Source: Rotaria macrura (Eukaryota; Rotifera; Eurotatoria; Philodinida; Philodinidae). From it: 64,000 nucleotides of DNA. Under the pieces are notes generated by a model. The model made no database searches, was not told the origin of the DNA, and saw only the letters and a program-made list of their open reading frames with translations. Below, one piece after another: positions 15,537 through 29,700 of this stretch. Position 1 is the first letter of the stretch. Each line of letters begins with the position of its first letter. Both the position numbers and the translations under genes were made by a program. The stretch is from NCBI GenBank assembly GCA_900239685.1, contig OENT01000106.1, positions 124,001 through 188,000 on the forward strand, in the 5' to 3' direction.

Positions 15537-17151
15537 TGACAAGGCTCACTGTTTGTCGGATGTATAGCACTGTTTTGGTTTATTTAGTTATGTGTACAGA
15601 TACGATAAATTGTCAAGACTTCATTGCATATTGAGAAAATAGTTTGATCTAATGTCGAATAACATCTAGAATAGATTGGTACGCATACAGAAATATACAT
15701 ATACAAGCATCAATGTTATTATAGAAAAATATGAAAAGGAAAATTGACTAATTAAACCAGTGCTATTCTAACATAGTCTAGTAATGATTCAGTATCAATG
15801 GCATGCACATAAATCTATCTACACGTGTATAAAAATATCCATACATACATATTTATATGTATTTATACACAGTGGAAGAGCAAGGTAAACAAGGATGTCA
15901 AAAGCAATTGACATTTTATAGCAAATTAAATGTTTAAACAAAAAAGCAAATTCAAGAACAAAAGAAAAAAAATGCTTCATGAATATCGATAGAAAAACAA
16001 TTCTTGAATAATTGTGTAATTTGATCTATATCGATGTTAGTCTTCATCATCAGTCGAATGATGACGGTGATAGTATGAAAAGTATTCTTGTTGTTGTTAT
16101 GATGGAGATAAACAAGAAAAATTGCACGTCATATAATGAATAATTATCAGAAAAATACGATCTTCAAAACAACGTCGGCATCAATAGCGATACGAAACAT
16201 GGTTCTTAATTTTCTCTTTACCATACTATTTACTTTTCTTTTTTTCTCTGTCACTTCTGCTTCTGCTTCTTCTTAGTTTTTCTCTTTTCACGTAGCATAC
16301 CCGTTCTTCATTCGTTTCTTTTTTTCTTCTTAAGCTCTGTTACCTACCATACATTTTATTCACGCATTGCGCACCATAAATCATGCGTTTATGGTGTACT
16401 GTTGAACGCAAGCTTGCATCTCATACCTCTTAAGATATTACTGTTTTCATACATATCCATACATGCTTTTCTCCTATATCTATCTCGCAGACTAATGTTA
16501 TACGACTAATAATTATTTTAATATAAATATAGAACTTGTCTATTTTTATCTTCCAAAGAAGAAAGAAAATGTCCTGTCTCATATGCAAGGTCGATATTAA
16601 TCGTTTTGTTGCTTCGGTTTTCTACTTGTATGTAAATGCGCCTACTACTGCTGGAGGCGAACGATGAAATGTACAGATAGGACACTTAATGAAGGTTTTT
16701 TTTCGGTGCATACGCAGTAACTGAAGTAAGAAAAACTCGTTGTTAAGCGTGTATGCAGACAGTAATCGGATCCAATTGTGATAGAAATGCACGAGCAAGG
16801 ACTTCTACTTCTTCCATGAATAGAAAAAGAGTGAAACAGCAGGAGTACCTTAAACAAATATACCGAAATAACGACGGTGCATAAATTTAATGCGGCAAAA
16901 TACGAAAACCGGCTAACATACATATCAATGATCATCGGCACGCAAGCTTCTCAACGTAAGTAACAAGGACTCATTTGCTTCTTCTTATTCATTTCATCAG
17001 CACGAGATGGAGAGAGAAGAAAAAGAAGAGCACAACGACTCACGCTCATGTGTCAAATACAGCACTACACCAATAACAGAAGGGAAAAAGAAGAAAAAAA
17101 AGAACAGCATTGTCGACGCCTCAAGTTCCTTTCTATCGACGTAACACCATT

Positions 17152-17154
<3 letters not shown>

Positions 17155-17184
<30 letters not shown>
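17155..17184. repeat. (AT)n microsatellite
   Basis: About 15 uninterrupted AT units are followed by GTGTGTGT. Similar shorter arrays occur at about 12078-12098, 12181-12200 and 22176-22194. Confidence 0.85.
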
Positions 17185-17192
<8 letters not shown>

Positions 17193-19395
17193 AAAGAACT
17201 GCCATCGTTTCTTTTTTTTCAGTTTTCTTCTCAATTGATATTTGTACGTGTACTTTTCTTTTTCTTTCTCGTCTTTTTTTCCTTTCTCTCATCGGTAGAA
17301 TAGCGTCAAAATGTTAAAATTATTTCATGTTCGATCATAACAAACCTATACACATAAGTAGGCAGATTAATAGAAAAAGACAAAAAAAAAGAGAAAATGG
17401 AAAACAACATTACATATGTGCTATTTCTAATAAGTCCTATATGCATGCTCGATATTCAATAAATCGGTTCATTGAACAATCATCATTCAATATTGTTTCT
17501 TTTTCTTTCATTAAACTCTGTTTATATTACTGTCATTATTGTCTCATGTTATTCCTTAAAATTGATGGACGGAATAGATATATAAAGGCAGATCAGTGAT
17601 GAACAAAGAAAACATACAAAGCAACATAAACGATCACAAAGAAGCAAACGCAAGGTTATGCGACAGACAAATGTCTACGTAAATGCAGGAAAAAAACGGA
17701 ATGAATTGTATGCTAAGTTTCCTCAATCAATATATAAACATATATATTTCTATATGTGACTTGCATAGATACGATGAAAGAAACGCTAATTTTATAAATT
17801 CGTTTATATCGAAAAATCTCAAATAATCCATCCGATAAAGGAAATAAGATTAAATAATAAGTAAACTAAATTGAATGCTTCTTGGAAATAAAAAAAACTC
17901 TACTTATTCAATAAAATAAAAAATTACCTCGCACGGTTTGAGCAACTGTCAGTAATCGTTATTCCGCATATGTGTGTGTGTTTTTTATCTTTTGCTCAGT
18001 GCTTGCACGAACAACAAACGCATATAAGGGTGTTTTTTTCTTCCCTTTCCTTTTTTATGCTGTCTTGAAGATACTCTTACGCATTCGCTTGTATACACAA
18101 TTTGGTTGATGACTTTACTCATCGACAACAGAAAACGAATGCGTCTACAGACACAGAAAAAGAAACGTGCAAATGTAATATATCTATCTACTTATATATA
18201 TATATATATATGCATATACAAGCTACTGTATCCGAAGGTTTTTTTTCTTACCTGTCTGTATCTGTCTCTGTGCGACCTTCTTATAAACATGTCAATAGGC
18301 AAATACTTCCTCTTAGTTCCAAAACTTTTATGTGTCCTATCGACTTGTACAAGTCGTAGACCGACGGATGACATGACGGCAACAGTGGCTCGATGCCATT
18401 TTTGATGAAATAACTTTTTTTTCTCTCCCATTCTCTTCTTTTTCTATTATTACGACTCTACTATTACTGCTACTGCTGCTGCTGCTGACAACAACATATA
18501 CACATACACGCAAAGGCAACAGGCGAGCACACACAAAAAAATGAGATTCTTTTTTTTCTTTTTCTTCTTTTACTCTGTTCTATTACTTTATGTGTATGGT
18601 GCTGCGTCTGTCGCTGTGAGTCGCAGATGCAGCTGTTTTTTGAAGAACGACAGAACGACAAGGAAGAAGCAGAGAGAGAGAAATGCATTGGTTTCGGCTT
18701 TTGTGCCTTGGCAAGCAACAATCTATAGATTTGCTATTTATTATCGGCCATTACTCTCTTCTTTGCTCTGTCTATCTTACTCTTTTTCTTTTTTTTGTCA
18801 ACAGCGCTTATGTGCACACGCACTCTTGTTCGCTTATAGTTGTCATTGCACCATGTTTCACGAACGCAAGCATACATGTACAAATGAAGCGAATGATGAC
18901 AGTGGTGCCATTATATTGAAGAGAAAATTCTTAACGCTATAGTGACACGTATTTATTTAAGAGAAAAAATAGAAAGAAAAGAAGTCACACACGTACTTGT
19001 AGATCCAGGCTGCCGGATATCGAATCGTGATGAAATTTTGTCAAAATGTAGTAACAATTGTATAAAAACGAGTGAAGGTCATAAAATCGTTTGATAGTAT
19101 GAGAAAAAGAAAAAAAAGATGATGAAGCTTTAAAGAAAAACTAATCTCTTGTCAAATATCAACAACGACAAGTAGGAGCAAAGAAGAAAAAAGCCAGAAA
19201 ACTGACTTTAGTTGAAACCTCATATTGAATATGGAGGGGGGGGGGGTAAGAGAATAGCTGAGTCATCCAATGACATCTACTTGAAGCAATAATCTGTGCG
19301 TGCATGTTATTGACACGATGCTACCGGAGGTTTGCTTTCAGCAGATCCGGTTTCCTTGTGTCCTATCGAATATGCATATCTCTTTCTGTATGTAT

Positions 19396-19403
<8 letters not shown>

Positions 19404-19454
<51 letters not shown>
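19404..19454. repeat. Compound (AT)n-(GATA)n microsatellite
   Basis: About 22 bases of AT repeat run directly into about seven perfect GATA units at 19426-19454. This is directly readable in the sequence, and such compound arrays are usually length-variable. Confidence 0.9.
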
Positions 19455-19699
19455 TGAGAATGCAAAACAAAATCCTACGTCCAACTGTACTAAATGAAAA
19501 TGTTAAAAAGAAGAACTTCAACTTGTGCTGTCAACTTACTTTTGAAAGTTCATAGAAAAAACGACTAAGACCGATAGTTTTTGCTCATGACTATTGATTT
19601 ATGTTTGAGAGTCGTTTTGTATGCTCAACTCAACGCCGAATTCTATTTGTTCTCGTAATAAATTCTGCATTTTATCATAACAATATCTCTTCTTTTTGA

Positions 19700-19701
<2 letters not shown>

Positions 19702-19738
<37 letters not shown>
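19702..19738. repeat. (CT)n microsatellite
   Basis: A near-perfect CT array of about 14 units is followed by interrupted TGTCTCTC units. A similar (TC)n array sits at 45661-45691. Confidence 0.85.
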
Positions 19739-19739
<1 letters not shown>

Positions 19740-20885
19740 TTGTCTCTCTCTTGTTCTTCTTCGTTCCGTCAGTGTTACCAGTAACATTACTACAACTAAC
19801 TACCGTGAGTGAGTGTGATTAAAGTGATACTACTTCTCTCTTTCTATTTGGCGATGGAAACATATTTGCATAAGAGAGGACGAACGAGAGAGCACAAGAA
19901 AATTCTTTTTTACTGACTCGTGAGATTGCACCGGCACACTGGGAAAAGGGAGAGAAAATAAAAATGCTACGACGACTGTGTCGGCCTTTTTGCTGTTTTT
20001 TTTTTGAATCTCTCTAGGGATATCAACAATCAAACATTGCTGTGCCCACTTTTTTCCTCTTTCTGTTTCGTTTTTTTTTGTCGGCAAGAATCAGTATCGA
20101 AGAACATCGAGGGAGCAAGAGAAGAAAGAACACGGTTTTTCAGAAGCGGACGCATATGAATGTATATATATATATATCTAGATTCTTTCGGACACAATGA
20201 ATATACGTGTTATTATGCTACTAAAGCCCTCGAGAAGAAAGTCATTTTTATTTAAATATTGAGATTCACTCGAGCATCATTCTGACCCGATACAAATACA
20301 TTGATCAATGATCCTTGAGTACATATACATCTCTACATATATGTATAAATATATATACATATATATGTATAAGATGAAGTCTTTGCACCTTGTTAACGAC
20401 CACCAATGATATTACGCAAGCTCAATCATTAAAAAACGATAGGATGATAAGAGAAGAGAAAAAACGAGAATTTTTTACTTGTTCATCTTTTTCTTTCTCA
20501 TACTTTGCTCGAAATACTGATATGTGTGAACAACCTTCAATTTGCGATGAGAGATATAGAAAGGAAGTAAAACGGGCAACCTTTTCTGAGAGCACGTTCA
20601 ATCTTTACTCGCACGCATGCACACATATACAGGATGTACGCTAAAACACTTTGAATACAATACCTGATGAATGTTTGTGTGCATTGTTCAGCAAACTTTT
20701 CTGCTTTCTTGATTCTATTAGAATATATAATATCGAGAAACAAAAAAGTATCAAGGAGTACAGTAGGAAAGTGAAGACACAAGAAAAAGAAAATGCTAAT
20801 GAATAATGAAAAAAAAAGGAAAGTTTGTAAAAAAAACACAACAGATCAGCATGAGAACAAAAACTATTCGTCTTGTCTTATAAGT

Positions 20886-23800
20886 TCAATTTGACTTTTT
20901 CTTCTCTGCTTCTTGTTTCTTCGGAGTTTTTGTACTTGCACCGTTCAATGTTAATGCAAGTATAACGGATACAACAGGTACAACAAAGTACCATGTTTTA
21001 TAGAAATACCACACTTTTCGTATTTCCATTAAAACGAATGGAATAACACAAAAATTTAAGGCCAATTGAGTGCCGATCCATGTAATACATGCATAAATTA
21101 TTTTTAATATATCATTCTTTTGAAAATAGGGACGTATTTGACGACGAATACCACGACCAGCATATGTTTGAAAAGCAGCCAGGACAAAACATACGTAATA
21201 TCCAGGATAGAAACCATGCTACGAAAGAAAAAACACAGACCATGAAAATTTCAAATTTATCACCTGCCATTTCCTATGTTTTAGATCTATTATTTTAGTA
21301 TCGAAAAAAATTATTTTGCATTTGCACAAGAACTAGGCATTTTGTTTTGCTTTTAAATGAATAGATAATTTTATTTGAATAAAAATCCCCATGGATATTA
21401 TCGATGTAATTATAAATATAAAAAACTCGAAATATAATTGGATGATTGTTTATAAAGACATGATCTATTTCTGTTCTTGTATTCTATTATGGTAACTCGA
21501 CTGGTTGATGTCGATATTGAGTCACTTTCGATTATTGATATTTTTTCATTTTTGAAAACTATACTCTAGTTCTATTGCCAGAGTAACAGTAAAATTAGAA
21601 AGAAGGAAAGAAAATGAATACATTCAATAATGCTCGATTATTTTGTAATCGATTTGGACCTCTTAAATGTATATTTACTGTGATATAACTTAAATGTATA
21701 GTTTCTACAAAAAAAGAAACAGAACAATCAATAATGCTAAGAAAATGATGGCAGCACTATTTATATAAATGTAGTAACCATAGTATCTTGTTCATGATTA
21801 TGACAACTAGATATTGCATGTTCTGATTTAGTATATCTCATGCCAGAGTAATAAAATAAATATTTTCCAAATGTGATCTTCTATGAACATTTCTCCTTTT
21901 GCTAGATTTTTAAGGTTCTCTTGAGATCGATAGTATTTTCTTTTCTTTTTTACTTCAGATTGTGTCTAGTCTTTTGAGATCATAAAAAAAACTAATCTTC
22001 TAATCATTCCTCATGAGATAATGTGTACCATTGCTTATGCATTTCATATTTGAATTATATCAAAATAATTCTTTTTTTCTATCTTACCCAAAGAGCTGAA
22101 AGTACGAATACACCTAATGTTCGACCTTTCGTCATTCGATCATAACAAATGCGTCGAAGCCATATAGTCGTTTCTATATATATATATATATATGTTGGCA
22201 TATGCAAATAGCAAGAGAATGAAATCAATTGATGATATATTAGTTCTTACGAATATTCCATAGGTCTAGAGTAACTTTCAAACTAGTTGATGTTTCCAAT
22301 TGAAAAGGTTTAACGTTTGTTACAAGATCCCATTTTGGTCGGCCTTTTTCATCAAGACCATTTAAGCCAAGACCGCCAGCATTATTAATGGCTTCGGATA
22401 AAAGAAATGCAAAATAATATCTATGAATATGAAATGAATTTTTGTTTTAGAAAAATTAAAAATGCGATGTTCGTTTATGTTAATTTTCCTTCAACCTTAC
22501 TTCGCTCGATTACAAAATGTTGAGAATAATAAATATTGTACTCGTTTAAAAAACGGTGAATTAACCATCTCATCACTTAAATTATATTCAACTCTATTGT
22601 ATGGTGTAAAATACATCAGTATATAACCCCATAGAATACATTGAGAAAGTTTTGTAAATACGGGCCAAAATGTCGATGGCTGCATAGTTTCTGGATGGTA
22701 TTCATCCGATATAACTGATGTATCTTTTTGTTGTACGGAACTTGTTGGAATAACAAGTAAATTTCGTCCTTCAATATAATCGAGATAATCCTTATAGAAA
22801 CATAATGGACCAACGCAGATGCCATGAAAATAAAAGACATAACTAAGAAATTCAATTGGATGTGGAATATCGATAATTTTTTGTTTTTCTTGATCAGCGC
22901 TCAATGCTGGATAATCATTATCATCGTCAGGTCGACGACGTTTAGCACGTTGTTGCGAACAAAAACCATCATAAAATGAGAATGCAAGTGCAGTTAGTTT
23001 TTGTGTATTTATCATTAATGGTCCACTTATATCAAGTGTATAGTTTCCATAATCGAATATTAAACGATGAATGTGAACTAGAAAAAATAATATTGTTTAT
23101 TATGTTGTCAAGAGAGTTTTGAATAAATAACTTACTGGCACTCATATAAAGCATGCAAAAGACAAAAACAACTTTGTAGGAATGTTTTCTCGGTACAATA
23201 CAAAGCATTAAATATGAAATACATGATTGTAGAATTAAGTGCCAAATTTGTGAACCGAAACAAAATTGACCAAGTCCGATGCCGAGAAGACTTGCTGAAA
23301 AATAAATACATGTTCATGTCAATGTGTTGTATTCATTTTTGAAAGCCACTAATGTTGTTAATAGAAATAGATGTAAATGAAATCTTTCATGATGAAACAG
23401 CTCACTATTTTATATATTTATAATATTGTAGTCATAAAAGGATATTCGTTCGATTAGCAGAAACAGTTGGAACATCGAAGAAACTGCACTTTCTACTCAT
23501 GAAATAGTTAGTATGATTAAGTTTTTTTCTTTCGCATAAATTCGCAAAGATCGATGACTAATAGATGTAGTAATTCGAATTCTATGCTTCATATGATGCT
23601 TATTAATAATCGTGATCATCATTATGATTTACGATTTGAATATATTTCAATTCTATTCAAGATAGTGAATAATTTCACTGATAATAATCTTTCGTAATAG
23701 AAATTCTCGAGCTTTCTAGAACATTTTTCGATACGATAATGAAGTACTTCCAGATCCACAGAACTGATCTATACGATTTGCATATAGGATTTAATGGCGA

Positions 23801-25002
23801 AATGCTTTATCGAACTACAAAAGTGTGTCGTATTCTACCGTGAAAGCATGGTTCTTTATCGAATTGCTTATTTTTCATTAAACATCTTCTGAAAATCATC
23901 AAAAATAAATGATGCTGTTTGAGATTTTTATCGTCATAAGACTAACTGTTACAACTAAAGAAAAACCATAATTAAAAAATCTTCTTCTTTACTAAGATGC
24001 GCTCCTTGAAAAATCTTGTTGGGTTCCGTTTAGATCATACAACTACTGACTAGATTACATTGAATGACATGTTGTATTGTAATTATTTTTTCTGTAGAGC
24101 TCAGAAGAGGAAAGAAGAATGCTTTTGCATCGTTTCAGTAATGTCTCTCGAGCGAGACATAAATCGTGTGCCATAGTTGATTACATGTGCTCAACAACGT
24201 TGATGAATCAAGAAAGTTCCTCATTGAAAAAAAGTCGTTTCTCAACTGCAAACGAATATCTGAAGTTCTAGTTATCCGCCTCGTGTCAATATTGAAAGTT
24301 AATATTGTTTTTTTACCTGCAAATTATTGAACTTTGCTAAAAGAAAACAAGTAACCGATTAGGCAATTTTGCATTGCCAGATGTCGACGAAAAATGAAGA
24401 GGATTTCTAGGGATTATTCATGATTATCAATACTTAGTGTCCGGAGAAACCATTCTTTTTTGAATGAAACGATGGTGCCTAGTTGAGATTAATTTATAAG
24501 AATCGAATAGACTATGGTGTAACAAATGGCATTGTTTGCATACAATAGAAGCTTTTTGGCTACTATAGAACGACATGAACATTGATCTCACCAGGGTGAT
24601 ATTTTATTATAGCAAGCGGACTCATCTATCATCGCAGGCGCTGTTTTGTTCACTAACAAGAAAATCGATAGACTGAAAACTTCATTTCATTATTCTCAAC
24701 AAACCTATTGTTTGCATGCAATCGAAATTCATGCTTTTTTTGTTTTACTTAGTTCTTCTATGAATTTTAATGACTAGACCATATTTGCAGTGGCGCATCT
24801 TACCGATAAGATGTCTTTTAAGTACATTGCTTGGTTTAGGTGGTAGATACCGTCGGAAAGCTATTGCAAAAATCATTGCCAATAGTTCAGCGATGAGAAA
24901 ATTGAATTGATCAAGTGGGAAGCCAGTACGTTTAGCGGCAAAACTAAACATATGTGAGCCTCTGTATGTTGAACGGCTCAAATCAATCGCCGGTTGATCC
25001 AT
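20886..25002 (-). CDS. MBOAT1/2-like: MBOAT1/2-type lysophospholipid acyltransferase
   Basis: Membrane-bound O-acyltransferase of the MBOAT1/2 branch, which re-acylates lysophospholipids at the ER membrane in the Lands cycle. Exons: 25002-24804, 23294-23136, 23077-22501, 22420-22251, 22173-22088 and 21218-20886. They total 1524 nt (507 residues; human MBOAT1 is 495), with every junction in phase. The ATG directly follows an in-frame TAA. The N-terminus GFPLDQFNFLIAELLAMIFA with RRYLPP matches MBOAT1/2. Other matches are LTALAFSFYDG, FLSYVFYFHGICVGP with KDYLDYIEGR, YYFAFLLSEAINNAGGLG and LWNIQTTIWLRR. LSALWHGFYPGYY carries the catalytic His, and LWN holds the conserved Asn. Hydrophobic helices run throughout, and the C-terminus is lysine-rich (KKQEAEKKKSN), as expected for an ER protein. 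MBOAT1 versus MBOAT2 cannot be separated. Confidence 0.95.
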
Positions 25003-26183
25003 TTAACTGATGTGTTGTTTTACTTCAAGCTTTGCTTTGATTTTTATGAAACAAAATAAATTTGTCTAAAAGCGAAAATCTGTCATTAAAAAGTCTTTTT
25101 TATTTTGTTAGTAATTTAAATAGCAGCAAATTTTAGTAGAAAAAACCACACAAGCAAAATCAATCTTCAATAGTGAATTAACGATTTCTTCAATAGCACG
25201 CATAGAAAACAATCAGCTGTGTCACTACTGTGAAGAAAGTCACTGACGAGATAACAAAACAGAGATCCATGCACAGAATTTATATTACTATGAAATCTGT
25301 TAGATTTTTAACAGAGGTGAAATGAAAACAAAATACGTTTCAGGAATGTATGAGTTTAAAATGAATTCTTCTCGATTGATTATTTTATGAATTTTCTTGA
25401 AATGAATGTTTAAGGTGATGAAAAACGAAACAAAAACGTTTTTTTTTATATGAATAAGCCACGCACAATGATCTCTGGTATGTTTAAAATGTATCTCTAG
25501 TATTACTACTCACTTAACCATAACGACCAGCTATGACTTCGATCAAAGTAGAACTGTGAATCAAGAACAGCATACCAGTCATGAGTTCATGTCGTTTGGT
25601 TCTATCGATCATAGATCACCGAATTCGTATATTTGATAGGACTTTTGTAAATGTAAAACGTGATGTCACTATAACCTAAACTGCTCTATATATATATATT
25701 CAACTTGATCTATCTAGTTGATATTAAAATTTTTTCGTAGATTTTTGTCACAGTTATACTAAAGAGTCGATGTTGACAGGGAGTAGTTATTTTTTTTTTG
25801 TTATTGCTAATCAATTATGCATGAAATTGTTTTTTTTTCCAAAGGTTACTCATAGATTTTTCACACCTGTGGTGTAATTTTACGCATCAAACAACTACCC
25901 CTCCTCCCCCCCCCACCCTCCGTTCTCTTGTACGATCTTACACTTCTATCGAAATCAATGATCTATCATATTGAGGGAAAAAACGAAACGAAACAAAACA
26001 AGAATAATTTTAATAACAACAATAATGAGCACGTTTATTCTCCTTGTTTGAATACAACGAAAAAAGAAAAAGAAGTTAAAGAACGTATAAAAAAAATGAC
26101 AACATACAGTCGCAAATAAACATTGCTTTCTTTAACATATTGTTTTGTTTTCTTATTTATTCAGGATGAGTCTGACCTTCGTT
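25003..26183. other. Spacer between MBOAT and SmE genes
   Basis: No coding block is recognised. The spacer should hold the MBOAT promoter and the SmE 3' UTR. A C-rich patch (CTCCTCC and a nine-C run at 25906-25914) stands out against the AT-rich surroundings. Confidence 0.6.
26156..26161 (-). terminator. Candidate poly(A) signal of SmE
   Basis: AATAAA on the minus strand (TTTATT on plus) lies about 22 bases after the SmE stop codon. A very short 3' UTR would suit a small housekeeping gene; this is inference from the hexamer alone. Confidence 0.4.
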
Positions 26184-26477
26184 TTAAGTATTAGCGCCAG
26201 TTGTTTGTATTTGTTGAATTAAACTAATGTTATCACCTTTAAGTAAAATTCTTCCAATTTTCTTTGGTGTATTTTTTTTTAAAAAAATTTCTTCGGCATC
26301 ATCCAAAACAAGATTCATATATTCATCGAAACCAATAATGTAACCTTCGATACGTGTTGCTGTTTGTTCATACAACCAGACTTGTATACGTGATCGATTT
26401 TGTAAATATCGGAAGATCAAGTTAATTGGTTGAACCATAACTTTTTGAACTTTAGCTGGTGGACCTCGTGCTGCCAT
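26184..26477 (-). CDS. SNRPE: Small nuclear ribonucleoprotein E (SmE)
   Basis: SmE is one of the seven Sm proteins forming the ring around the Sm site of U1, U2, U4 and U5 snRNAs. The single-exon frame encodes about 97 residues (human 92). It is close to identical to human SmE over [45 protein letters not shown] and [12 protein letters not shown], so both Sm motifs are complete. I chose the Met of [12 protein letters not shown] by comparison with the human MAYRGQGQKVQK. An in-frame ATG seven codons upstream at 26498 is possible but gives an unusual hydrophobic leader. The C-terminus QIQTTGANT differs from vertebrates. No intron is visible. Confidence 0.97.
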   Translation of the reverse strand: MAARGPPAKVQKVMVQPINLIFRYLQNRSRIQVWLYEQTATRIEGYIIGFDEYMNLVLDDAEEIFLKKNTPKKIGRILLKGDNISLIQQIQTTGANT

Positions 26478-26790
26478 GATCAATAGTACTATCTTCAATA
26501 AAGAAACAAAATAATTTCAAATATAATAATTGATACATTTACAATGTATCTACAATAATCTACGTTTCTTTTATTTTTTCTTTCAATAAATCTAAACAAA
26601 CCCTATACGCAAGATGAGTTTTGTAATTCATTTTTGCGTAAGAAATGACAAATAAAAACAAAAGAAGAGAAAAAAAAAACAACGATATCGTACAAAGAAT
26701 GGCTTTCACGAAAACAATATGAGTGATTCAGATAATTCACTGTATGGCATTTTCAATTTTTTTTTTAAAGAAAAACTAAAGGCATGAATA
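26478..26790. other. Spacer between SmE and ZYG11-like genes
   Basis: A 313-base AT-rich spacer with no coding block. It must hold the SmE promoter and the end of the ZYG11-like transcript. Confidence 0.6.
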
Positions 26791-29700
26791 TTAATTGACA
26801 ACAGTCAACGAATTTTGATGATGATTTAAACGATATGGTCTAAGGAGATGAAGAATTGAGTTGAATAATTGAATGGTCAATGTATCACAATGATCCGACG
26901 ATATTTGGTCTATATATAATTTTTCTAATATATCATACAATTTTTCTTCTCGAATAACTCGAATATATCGTGCTCCTTGAAAACATGAAGAAAAACCAAT
27001 GGTATCTATTATATTAATTATTATCTACTTACGATCGGTACTGCATACATGATGAATAGCCCAAAGGGCCCACAATTGTATAACGGGAATTTTTTTACAG
27101 TGCAATAATGGTATAAAAGGTCTGAATGATCTAAAGAAAAATATTGTTTTTTAATGATGTGTTAAGTAATACGACATTCACTATCCAAAGTGCTTGTGTT
27201 TAAGAAGCTTTTTAACTCGTACATTTCTTTGTGAATAGATGTGTAATGTATTATGTAGACTTGTGTAAATTATTTTTTGAAAGTACACTAGACATTTTGA
27301 ACATAGATAGACTTCTATAGGATGATTTGTTTTTGCATAGTTTTAGATCTTACAATTTATTTCAGTTCTTGAAGACGTGCATTGAATGTAATGTTTTACT
27401 TCAGTGAAAAGAAATCTAGTGAGACACCGGCAAACATCAACGTGTAGATAGATGAATACCAGAAGAATCTCGGATAAGAAATAGTTAAACTATTCTGGGC
27501 ATCATCCAGGCAATCTTCTGCTGACAAAAACGCTTAATTCTAAGACACTGGTCATCATCGTCTGCTATTGACAGACTCGATTAGAAGATATAACACTCTC
27601 ATAATCAATCATTCTTCTGAATTAGACTGTCTCTCTGTCAATTTACACTGCGTACTTTCAAAAAAATTACTTTTACTATTTCTACAACGAAAGAAGTACG
27701 ATCGAATTTCAGTATCCCTAGAGAAACAATGTTGACAAATGCAGAGTGTATATTTTTACTTTCTTTTCGACAACAAAGTGAAATATAGAGTAAAAAAAGA
27801 AAATTTTTTACCGTCTGAAAAGTAAAATGAAATCTTCGCGTGCTTTCTTAAATAGGAAACATAAATTGATACGAAAATAAATTAGATAACGAGTATATAC
27901 ACGCACAACCGTTATCGTTTAGACCGGATTCGAAAGCACTAGTTATTTTCGATTATTTTCATGATTAATGGGTAACTACAAATACTCGTCCATGTTTTCA
28001 TTGGAAAATGTGGATAGCAAAGAATATAACTGTGAGTAACGGTTGGCCATAAAAATAATCACAAATGACCGTTGGTTGGTGGTCTGGTTCGAACGAAATG
28101 GTTGTTTCTATCATCATCTGATCAGTTCACAATAAGACGATAGAAGAAATAGAGGAATTAAATCAATGAAAATAAAGAAATAAAAACTGACTATTCAAAT
28201 TTTAATAACACGTAAAGCGTCAACTTTCTTGAATGTCATCTTTCTCATACATTTCTTTATGATTCGAATTGAAATCATAACGAATCTATACTAACATCAA
28301 ATTTAATTCTACTGTCTAAATTCAAATTTATTCATCTGAGTATCCATCAGCAACATCAGAGGATCTGTGTGTACATTCTGCTTGGCACATTTGCTATTGG
28401 AAACACTGTACCCAATGCATACTAACTTGGAAGTATATTTATCCACTGGAATAATCTCTTTCATAAATAATAGAGGTCGCAAGCGTTCAAATTATTCATC
28501 CAACTGACTTTTGTATGATATTTCATTCTATTACGAAATGTCTTTGACTCATATCGTAATGCGATGAAGGTAAAAGTTGTTACTACAGTACGAACGAAAT
28601 GAAAACCGCACTAGTCATCTATTGCGAAACTGTAATTGCCACACATATAAATGATAGAAACAACAATTTCTGAAGGAAAATTTTTAACTAAGTCAATAGC
28701 ACTCCATTGTATATTATGATTTTTCGTAGCACTGTTGAATATATTGCATTTTCTATTCTCTTAGAGGTCAAACACACTAGAATAATTAAAACTGAGTGAA
28801 GAGATGTGATTGGTGGTTCTATGTAACAACATTAATTCCACCGGTTAATTCAGTTTTTATGTTTCTAGTCTAGTGTATTTGACCCCTTAAATAAGAACTC
28901 CTGGATTGTCATCAGATATGTTCCACGAACGGAGTAATTTATCTTGGCTCATGTTCACAATTAATTCTTACTTCATTGACTTTCTTTTCACTTATTATTT
29001 TACGGTCATCGATTTTTTTCAATATCGACGGGACAAAATGATTGAATAGGCGTGTTTATGGTGAATTTAACTTGAGTTTTTTGCTTTAGAATAGTGTCTG
29101 AATCGATTTTAACCATAAATAGGATGATTCATTTACTGAGATATTTTTGCAGTAAACGTTTGATCTACACTCAAACGTATATTAATAAGATATTCCAATT
29201 CATCGATTTTCGGTTTGTGACGTTTTTCAAACTATGGTAAAATCGTATAAAACTACGCGAATCTATTGAATAGATATATTAAAATTGCCGATCTTACCAA
29301 GATCTGCTAATTCACTCTTTCTCTTACAAGTAAACACGTCCTATTGATAAATATTAATTGAATAAATAGAATACAGAATAGATTTTCTTTTTAACATGTT
29401 TTAGTCTTTGAATTCTACACATAGTTCTAATAATTTAGTACTTAACTTACGAACAACATACGAATTCTACAATTGATAAGTCTGTAATAGATATGTCTAT
29501 TGAAGAATTCATTTCTTATGTCTCTATAAAATCATCATGTTCTTTTTTCAGGTAGCTATATATGTAACCGATTATTGTATGAAAAGAAATGTGTTTATCG
29601 TAATTATCAAAATATTTCCTGTACAATACTACGAAGAAATAAAATAATATTGCTTTTTAATCATTGAAATGTATTCATGCATGTATCTACCGCATGAATG

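Larger units (their letters stand above)
15537..20885. other. Gene-free, microsatellite-rich region upstream of muscleblind
   Basis: No conserved coding block is visible. The stretch lies between the muscleblind start and the end of the MBOAT gene, so it probably holds the muscleblind promoter and perhaps untranslated exons. It is full of pyrimidine/purine strand asymmetry and simple repeats: (AT)n at 17155-17184, (AT)n at 18195-18212, an 11-G run at 19236-19246, (AT)n plus (GATA)n at 19404-19454, and (CT)n at 19702-19738. Open frames here carry long Phe/Ser/Lys/Arg runs typical of such tracts. Confidence 0.6.

Noticed and set aside
18100-18942. Cluster of overlapping frames on both strands, some membrane-protein-like
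   Set aside because: The Phe/Leu/Ser-rich look follows from T- and C-rich tracts and TA repeats; frames overlap on both strands and none resembles a known family.
28081-28110. GGTTCGAAC motif resembling a tRNA B box
   Set aside because: No matching A box or cloverleaf could be folded around it. No tRNA gene was found anywhere in the window.
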